Assembly (NCBI RefSeq): GCF_000389965.1 | Contig: NC_021191.1 | Location: forward strand, 1,675,501-1,739,500 | Source: Actinoplanes sp. N902-109 | GTDB lineage: Bacteria; Actinomycetota; Actinomycetes; Mycobacteriales; Micromonosporaceae | Reading direction: 5' to 3' | Length of the DNA stretch: 64,000 nt | Shown: positions 59,159 through 64,000 of the stretch, piece after piece | How positions within the stretch are numbered: position 1 is the stretch's first letter | Layout: the number at the start of each line of letters is the position of its first letter | Notes under the pieces: generated by a model | Database searches by the model: none | Told to the model about the DNA's origin: nothing | What the model saw: the letters and a program-made list of their open reading frames with translations, nothing else | Translations under genes and position numbers: made by a program

Positions 59159-59386
59159 GACGAGCAGGACAACGGCGACCAGCAGGGTGACCAGGGCGAC
59201 GATCCAGCCGAGGAGCAGGGCTTCGATCGGCAGGGTGAGGTAGAGCAGGGCGCAGCCCACGAACACGGTGGGGAACGGGCGCGGGCCGGTCTGCGGCCCG
59301 CGCATCCGGGTGGCGAACGCTGGATCCTCGTGCGTCAGATGGAGCTCGATGTCGTGCAGTGCTCGCATTTCTTGATCACCGGACAT
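59138..59386 (-). CDS. DUF3040-like small membrane protein
   Basis: 82 residues. The N-terminal part (MRALHDIELHLTHEDPAFATRMRG) follows the DUF3040 pattern LxxIExxLxxEDPxFAxRxR. Two membrane segments come after (VFVGCALLYLTLPIEALLLGW and IVALVTLLVAVVLLVLL). Start is ATG 59386 or the Met at 59368. It is tail-to-tail with the lipoprotein gene and divergent from ctaD. Function unknown. Confidence 0.85.
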   Translation of the reverse strand: MSGDQEMRALHDIELHLTHEDPAFATRMRGPQTGPRPFPTVFVGCALLYLTLPIEALLLGWIVALVTLLVAVVLLVLLRQLH

Positions 59387-59493
59387 TGATCACCGCCCAT
59401 CGTCGATGCTTTCTCACTTCTTCCATCCGGGTCGTTCGATGTCAATACTGTGGGGTACGCGCGCCCGACGATCGGACATCCCGGGGAGGACCG

Positions 59494-61236
59494 TTGGCTG
59501 TCATCACTCCACGTCCCGTGCAATCGCGGCCGTGGCCGGTCCGGCCACAGGTCCGGGGGTCCGCGCTGGCCCGCGTGCTGCGGACGACCGATGCCAAGCA
59601 GATCGGCATCATGTACATGACCACCGCCTTCGTGTTCTTCCTGCTGGGCGGGGCCATGGCGTTGCTCATGCGGGCCGAGCTGGCGCGGCCCGGCATGCAG
59701 ATCCTGTCGCCGGAGCAGTACAACCAGCTGTTCACCATGCACGGCACGATCATGCTGTTGTTCTTCGCGACGCCGATCGTGTTCGCGTTCGCCAACTTCG
59801 TGACGCCGTTGCAGATCGGGGCGCCCGATGTGGCGTTCCCGCGGCTCAACGCGTTCGCGTACTGGCTCTACCTGTTCGGCGGGCTGATCGCCATCGGGGC
59901 GTTCCTGGTCCCCAGCGGTGCCGCCGATTTCGGCTGGACGGCCTACACGCCGCTGAGCGACAGCATCCACTCGCCGGGCGTCGGCGGCAACATGTGGGTG
60001 GTCGGCCTGGCGCTCTCCGGCGTCGGGACCATCCTGGGCGGGGTCAACATGATCACCACGATCCTGACCCTGCGCGCGCCCGGCATGACGATGTTCCGGA
60101 TGCCGATCTTCACCTGGAACATCCTGCTCACCAGCCTGCTGGTGGTGCTGGTCTTCCCGTTCCTGGCGGCGGCGCTGTTCGCCCTGGCTGCCGACCGCAT
60201 CATCGGCGCGCACGTGTTCGACGTCGACACCAACGGCCCGATGTTGTGGCAGCACCTGTTCTGGTTCTTCGGCCATCCTGAGGTCTATGTCGTCGCGCTG
60301 CCGTTCTTCGGCATCATCACCGAGGTCATTCCGGTGTTCAGCCGCAAGCCGCTGTTCGGCTACAAGGGGCTGGTCGCTGCGACCCTGCTGATCACGGGTC
60401 TGTCGATGAGCGTGTGGGCGCACCACATGTTCGCCACGGGCCAGGTGCTGCTGCCGTTCTTCAGCCTGCTCAGCTTTCTCATCGCCGTACCGACCGGGAT
60501 GAAGTTCTTCGTGTGGATCGGCACGATGTGGCGCGGGCAGGTGAGCCTGGAGACGCCGATGCTGTTCGCGATCGGCTTCCTCGTCACGTTCCTGTTCGGC
60601 GGGTTGTCCGGGGTGCTGCTGGCCGCGCCGCCGATCGACTTCCACGTGCACGACAGCTATTTCGTGGTGGCGCACTTCCACTACGTGCTGTTCGGCACGA
60701 TCGTGTTCGCGGTGTTCTCGGGCATCTACTTCTGGTTCCCCAAGATGTTCGGCCGGATGCTCGACGACCGGCTCGGCAAGGTGCACTTCTGGTTGACGTT
60801 CCTGGGCTTCCACGCCACGTTCCTGGTGCAGCACTGGCTCGGCGCCGAGGGCATGCCCCGCCGGTACGCCGACTATCTGCCCGATGACGGGTTCACCACG
60901 CTGAACACCATCTCGACCATCGGATCCTTCGTGCTGGGTGCCTCCACCCTGCCGTTCCTCTACAACGTGTGGAAGTCGTACAAGGTCGGCCAGCTGGTGA
61001 CCGTGCAGGACCCGTGGGGGCACGGCAACTCGCTGGAGTGGGCGACCTCGTGCCCGCCGCCGCTGCGCAACTTCGACTCGATGCCGCGGATCCGTTCGGA
61101 ACGACCGGCTTTCGACGCGAAGTACCCGGAGCTGGCGGCCGGCCCGCAGAGCGAAGCGGGACCGCCGGAAGGCGGCGCCCGCCCGCTCACCGAGGAGTCC
61201 CACGGCGGCGCCACCTACCCGGAGGACCGGAGTTAG
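59494..61236 (+). CDS. ctaD: cytochrome c oxidase subunit I
   Basis: A 580-residue aa3-type heme-copper oxidase subunit I, with twelve membrane segments. The heme a ligand His is in FTMHGTIMLLFF; CuB/Tyr crosslink in WFFGHPEVYVVALPFFGI; the CuB His pair in WAHHMFATG; and the heme a/a3 His in VVAHFHYVLFGTI. All ligands are present. TTG 59494 is used, just after GGGGAGGA; GTG 59518 is the alternative. No ctaC, ctaE, ctaF or qcr genes adjoin, so it is either the main ctaD separated from its partners or a second copy. Its stop overlaps by four bases the stop of the siderophore-binding protein gene. Confidence 0.95.
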   Translation: MAVITPRPVQSRPWPVRPQVRGSALARVLRTTDAKQIGIMYMTTAFVFFLLGGAMALLMRAELARPGMQILSPEQYNQLFTMHGTIMLLFFATPIVFAFANFVTPLQIGAPDVAFPRLNAFAYWLYLFGGLIAIGAFLVPSGAADFGWTAYTPLSDSIHSPGVGGNMWVVGLALSGVGTILGGVNMITTILTLRAPGMTMFRMPIFTWNILLTSLLVVLVFPFLAAALFALAADRIIGAHVFDVDTNGPMLWQHLFWFFGHPEVYVVALPFFGIITEVIPVFSRKPLFGYKGLVAATLLITGLSMSVWAHHMFATGQVLLPFFSLLSFLIAVPTGMKFFVWIGTMWRGQVSLETPMLFAIGFLVTFLFGGLSGVLLAAPPIDFHVHDSYFVVAHFHYVLFGTIVFAVFSGIYFWFPKMFGRMLDDRLGKVHFWLTFLGFHATFLVQHWLGAEGMPRRYADYLPDDGFTTLNTISTIGSFVLGASTLPFLYNVWKSYKVGQLVTVQDPWGHGNSLEWATSCPPPLRNFDSMPRIRSERPAFDAKYPELAAGPQSEAGPPEGGARPLTEESHGGATYPEDRS

Positions 61237-62252
61237 GACAGGTCCGCGGTGGTCCTGGTCGCGGGGTCGCCGTCGGTCGCGGCTGTCAGCTGCGGCACCA
61301 GGACGTCGAGGGCGTACAACAGCGCGTTCGGGCCGCTGTAGGCGAGCGCTCCACCGAGCGGCGTCTCGAAACTCGTGGAGAGCGTGCGGTCCTCGGTGAC
61401 CACCTTGAGCCGGCTGAACGCCGGGGAGGCGAGCAGGTCCTTCCGGGTGGCGCCGTTGACGAACAGCACGTCCTTGTCGAGCAGGTCGAGGCGTTCCTCG
61501 CTGACGTCCTCGGACTCGGACTGGGTGGCGAAGCCGAGCGCGTCGAACAGTGCGCGGCGCGGGTCCTTGGCCGGGATCAGCCAGTGCTGGCCCTTCTCCG
61601 GGCCGAAGTCGACGACCAGGGTCTTGCCGGCGAACTGCGGGTTGGCCGCCTTGGCGTCGTCGATCCTGGCCTGCACCTTGGCGATCAGCGCCTCGGCCTC
61701 GGGGGTCCGGCCTAGGGCCCGGCCGATCGTGCGGGTCTGCACGTCCCAGGGCGTCTGCTCGTCGGCGAAGTCCTTGGACTGGATCACCGTCGGGGCGATC
61801 TGGGAGAGCTTGTCGTAGGTCTCCTTGGTGATCGTCTCGTAGATCGCGATGATCACGTCGGGTTGCTGCTTGAGGATGGCCTCGTAGTCGATCTCCGCGG
61901 AGAACGTCGGCAGCTGCTTGCCGCCGAGCGCGGTCCGCACCCACGGATATGTCGGGTATTCCGTGAACCACTCGCGCGTCGCCACCGGGATCACCCCGAG
62001 CGCGATGGTCGGGTCCTGGTCGTTCCAGCCGACGGTGACCACCCGCTCCGGCCGCTTGTCGATCGTGGTGGACCCGAACTTGTGCTCGATCGTCACCGGG
62101 AACGCGGCGGTGGACGCGCCCGATCCGGTGGAGACGGTGCCCTCACCGGAGGAGGAGGAGGAGGACGAGCCGCACGCGGCTGCGGTGGTCAGGATGAGCA
62201 GGCCGGCGGCGATGGCGAGAACCCCTCGCCGGCCGCGGGTGCGGGACGTCAT
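61233..62252 (-). CDS. iron-siderophore ABC transporter substrate-binding lipoprotein
   Basis: A 339-residue FepB/FhuD-type lipoprotein. Signal peptide with lipobox TAAAC (Cys 27), then a Ser-rich linker. The binding domain begins FPVTIEHKFGSTTIDKRPERVVTVGW; other family blocks are EAILKQQPDVIIAIYETITK, YDKLSQIAPTV and the C-terminal GPNALLYALDVLVPQL. It captures the ferri-siderophore for the FecCD permeases encoded 32 kb upstream. Divergent from panD across iron box 4, so both are likely iron-repressed. Confidence 0.95.
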   Translation of the reverse strand: MTSRTRGRRGVLAIAAGLLILTTAAACGSSSSSSSGEGTVSTGSGASTAAFPVTIEHKFGSTTIDKRPERVVTVGWNDQDPTIALGVIPVATREWFTEYPTYPWVRTALGGKQLPTFSAEIDYEAILKQQPDVIIAIYETITKETYDKLSQIAPTVIQSKDFADEQTPWDVQTRTIGRALGRTPEAEALIAKVQARIDDAKAANPQFAGKTLVVDFGPEKGQHWLIPAKDPRRALFDALGFATQSESEDVSEERLDLLDKDVLFVNGATRKDLLASPAFSRLKVVTEDRTLSTSFETPLGGALAYSGPNALLYALDVLVPQLTAATDGDPATRTTADLS

Positions 62253-62295
62253 ATCGGCTCCTGTGCGTGGGTGGTCCGTTGGTCCGGGGATCAGG

Positions 62296-62314
62296 TTAGG
62301 TTAGGCTACCTTTG
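62296..62314. promoter_or_regulatory. iron box 4, between the siderophore-binding protein gene and panD
   Basis: TTAGGTTAGGCTACCTTTG matches 15 of 19 positions of the IdeR/DmdR palindrome, the first 13 perfectly. It lies 44 bases from the binding-protein start and 48 bases from the panD start, placed to control both directions. Confidence 0.85.
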
Positions 62315-62361
62315 CTTCTCAGGGGCGGTGACCCCGCGACCCATCCTTGGAGGACCCACAC

Positions 62362-62781
62362 ATGCAGCGCACCCTGCTCGGCGGCAAGATCCACCGCGCC
62401 ACGGTGACCCAGGCCGACCTGCACTACGTCGGTTCCATCACCATCGACAAGGTCCTGATGGACGCGGCCGACCTGGTGGAGGGCGAGCAGGTGCAGGTCG
62501 TCGACATCGACAACGGGGCGCGCCTGGTGACGTACGTGATCGAGGGTCCGGCGGGGTCCGGGGTGATCGGCATCAACGGCGCCGCGGCCCGGCTGATCTC
62601 GGTGGGTGACCTGGTCATCATCATGTCGTTCCGGCAGGTCGAGGAGTCCGAGCGGGCGAGCTGGGCGCCGCGCGTCGCGCATGTCAACGAGCGCAACGAG
62701 CTCGTCGCGATCGGTGCCGACCCGTCCGAGCCTGTGCCCGGCGCCGACGACCAGGTCTCCAGCAAGGTTCTGGTGCACTGA
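62362..62781 (+). CDS. panD: aspartate 1-decarboxylase
   Basis: A 139-residue pyruvoyl enzyme that converts L-aspartate to beta-alanine. The self-cleavage site Gly24-Ser25 is intact in HYVGSITID, and further hallmarks are KIHRATVTQADL, VDIDNGARLVTYVI and GSGVIGINGAAARL. GGAGGA precedes ATG 62362. It is not next to panB or panC but behind an iron box and opposite the siderophore-binding gene, which suggests it supplies beta-alanine to NRPS module 2. It may also serve pantothenate synthesis if it is the only copy in the genome; that cannot be told here. Confidence 0.96.
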   Translation: MQRTLLGGKIHRATVTQADLHYVGSITIDKVLMDAADLVEGEQVQVVDIDNGARLVTYVIEGPAGSGVIGINGAAARLISVGDLVIIMSFRQVEESERASWAPRVAHVNERNELVAIGADPSEPVPGADDQVSSKVLVH

Positions 62782-62783
62782 GC

Positions 62784-63131
62784 GTGGGGGCGCTGACCGT
62801 CTGCCGGGACTGCTGCTGCGGTGATGCGGTCAAGCACCCCGGCGTCGATCATGATGCTCAACTCGCGGCCATCCGTGGTGCGGCCGGCGACCGGCATCCG
62901 GTACGGGTGAGCGAGTGCCTGAAAGTGTGCGAGCGCTCCAATGTGGTGGTCGTGCACCCGGCCCCCGCCGCGCGCCGGGCCGGCGCCCGGCTGGCGTACC
63001 TCGGTGATGTGCTCGACGACGCCCTGATCGGCGCGGTGGTGGCATGGCTCGACGCCGGCGGGCCGGGGGTCGAGCCGGTGCCGGAAGTCTTGCGGGAGCG
63101 CGTGTTCGACCCGGCGGACTATGCGGATTGA
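62784..63131 (+). CDS. thioredoxin-like [2Fe-2S] ferredoxin protein
   Basis: A 115-residue protein of the (2Fe-2S) ferredoxin domain type, thioredoxin-like fold. Cluster cysteines are in VCRDCCCGD near the N-terminus and in SECLKVCERSNVVVV (about residues 44-52). Start is GTG 62784, only two bases after the panD stop, so it is co-transcribed with panD under iron box 4. Such iron-regulated cluster proteins could donate electrons for reductive release of iron from a ferric hydroxamate, but no reductase domain is present. Role is inference. Confidence 0.85.
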   Translation: MGALTVCRDCCCGDAVKHPGVDHDAQLAAIRGAAGDRHPVRVSECLKVCERSNVVVVHPAPAARRAGARLAYLGDVLDDALIGAVVAWLDAGGPGVEPVPEVLRERVFDPADYAD

Positions 63132-63189
63132 GGGTCTATGCTAGCCGCAAACGATCGAGCAAGATGCATACCGACGTAAGGATGCCCAG

Positions 63190-63987
63190 GTGGCCGACGG
63201 CGAGCGTGATATCCCCAAGCTGGACACGACGGTGCCGCAGACCGCGCGGATCTGGAACTATCTGCTCGGCGGCAAGGACAACTTCGCCGTGGACCGTGCG
63301 GTCGGCGACCAGATCATCGCCAACCTGCCCCAGCTCGCTGAGAACGCCCGGCTGTCGCGGGCCTATCTGGCCCGGGCGGTGCGCTACCTGGCGGCCGAGG
63401 CCGGCATCCGGCAGTTCCTCGACATCGGCACCGGCCTGCCCACCGCCGACAACACGCACGAGGTGGCCCAGTCCGTCGCGCCCGAGGCCAGGATCGTCTA
63501 TGTGGACAACGACCCGCTCGTGCTCGCCCACGCCCGGGCACTGCTGACCACCAGCGACAAGGGCGCCACCGACTACATCGACGCCGACCTGCACGACACC
63601 GACACGATCCTGCGTGAGGCCGGTCGCACGCTCGACCTCGACCAGCCGGTCGCGCTCATGCTGATGGGCATTCTCGGCCACATCGAGAGCGACGACGAGG
63701 CCCGCGGAATCCTCAAGTCCTTTCTGGACCGGCTGCCCTCCGGCAGTTACGTGGCCATGTACGACGGCAGCGACACCAGCCCCGAGAACACCGAGGCGGT
63801 GCGGATCTGGAACCTGTCGGCCAACCCCAGGTACCACCTGCGTACGCCCGACCGGTTGGTCGGGCTCTTCGAAGGGCTGGAGATCGTCGAGCCCGGTGCG
63901 GTGTCGGTGACCCGCTGGCACCCCGAGCCCGGCGCGGAGAATGCGGATGAGATCGACCAGTACGCCCTTGTCGGCCGCAAACCGTAA
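63190..63987 (+). CDS. SAM-dependent methyltransferase, DUF574 family
   Basis: A 265-residue protein of the actinobacterial S-adenosyl methyltransferase family PF04672 (DUF574). The family start TARIWNYLLGGKDNFAVDR is clear; motif I is FLDIGTGLPTADNTHEVAQ, and VYVDNDPLVLAHARALL follows. GTG 63190 with CCCAGG before it is the start. Substrates of the family are unknown. It is 58 bases downstream of the ferredoxin gene, so it may or may not belong to the iron-controlled operon. Confidence 0.93.
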   Translation: MADGERDIPKLDTTVPQTARIWNYLLGGKDNFAVDRAVGDQIIANLPQLAENARLSRAYLARAVRYLAAEAGIRQFLDIGTGLPTADNTHEVAQSVAPEARIVYVDNDPLVLAHARALLTTSDKGATDYIDADLHDTDTILREAGRTLDLDQPVALMLMGILGHIESDDEARGILKSFLDRLPSGSYVAMYDGSDTSPENTEAVRIWNLSANPRYHLRTPDRLVGLFEGLEIVEPGAVSVTRWHPEPGAENADEIDQYALVGRKP

Positions 63988-64000
63988 CCAGAAGACCATG

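Noticed and set aside
59335..61971. Minus-strand frame of 878 codons over ctaD and the binding-protein gene
   Set aside because: It runs antisense to ctaD and out of frame with the binding-protein gene, with no recognisable protein content.
1..64000. tRNA, rRNA, insertion sequences, phage attachment sites, replication origin
   Set aside because: None could be recognised by eye: no transposase-like frame, no tRNA-like cloverleaf and no DnaA-box cluster. Absence is not proven without a covariance-model scan.

Overview
The window is very GC-rich and carries actinobacterial signatures throughout: GTG and TTG starts, ATGA and GTGA stop/start overlaps, DUF574 and DUF6082 families, HrcA with CIRCE, and IdeR/DmdR-type iron boxes. 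Gene content and protein style point to Micromonosporaceae (Actinoplanes or a relative). That placement is inference from gene character, not from a search.

Layout. (1) 1-27875 is mostly housekeeping: a DUF1444-like fragment, comEA-comEC, a TetR-controlled pair of NAD(P)-binding proteins, holA with a repeat-rich membrane protein, rpsT, a phosphotransferase, DUF4240 and MOSC proteins, lepA, a GlsB-type membrane protein, a PAS sensor, a lytic-transglycosylase-like protein, echA, hemW, a DUF4870 protein, hrcA-dnaJ under a CIRCE element, a GlxA-type regulator facing an NAD(P)H oxidoreductase, and rsmE. (2) 27943-56476 is a siderophore island in one direction: two FecCD permeases, their ATPase, MbtH, two half-size ABC exporters, and one 7215-residue six-module NRPS, with three iron boxes. 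(3) 56477-59400 holds two tandem small paralogues, a DUF6082 membrane protein, a secreted-repeat lipoprotein and a DUF3040 protein. (4) 59494-63987 holds a stand-alone ctaD, a siderophore-binding lipoprotein divergent from panD across a fourth iron box, a [2Fe-2S] protein coupled to panD, and a DUF574 methyltransferase.

Main interpretation. Reading the adenylation pockets by eye, the NRPS modules give D-(acyl)hydroxyornithine, beta-alanine, D-hydroxyornithine, D-allo-threonine, L-hydroxyornithine and glycine. The first five residues and the placement of epimerases match the known peptide of exochelin MS. Here everything lies on one polypeptide with a terminal Gly-type module and thioesterase. 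Beta-alanine is made by PanD, and the only panD here sits behind an iron box beside the siderophore-binding protein. The proposed circuit is that iron starvation relieves an IdeR-type repressor, which switches on uptake (permeases, ATPase, binding protein), synthesis (MbtH, NRPS, PanD for the beta-Ala unit), export (asymmetric ABC heterodimer) and possibly iron release ([2Fe-2S] protein). Ornithine N-hydroxylase and formyl/acetyltransferase genes are not in the window.

A second theme is in-frame short tandem repeats (15, 18, 21, 30 and 48 bp) inside otherwise conserved proteins, including the exporter ATPase domain and two NRPS condensation domains, plus non-coding tandem repeats of 18, 21 and 57 bp.
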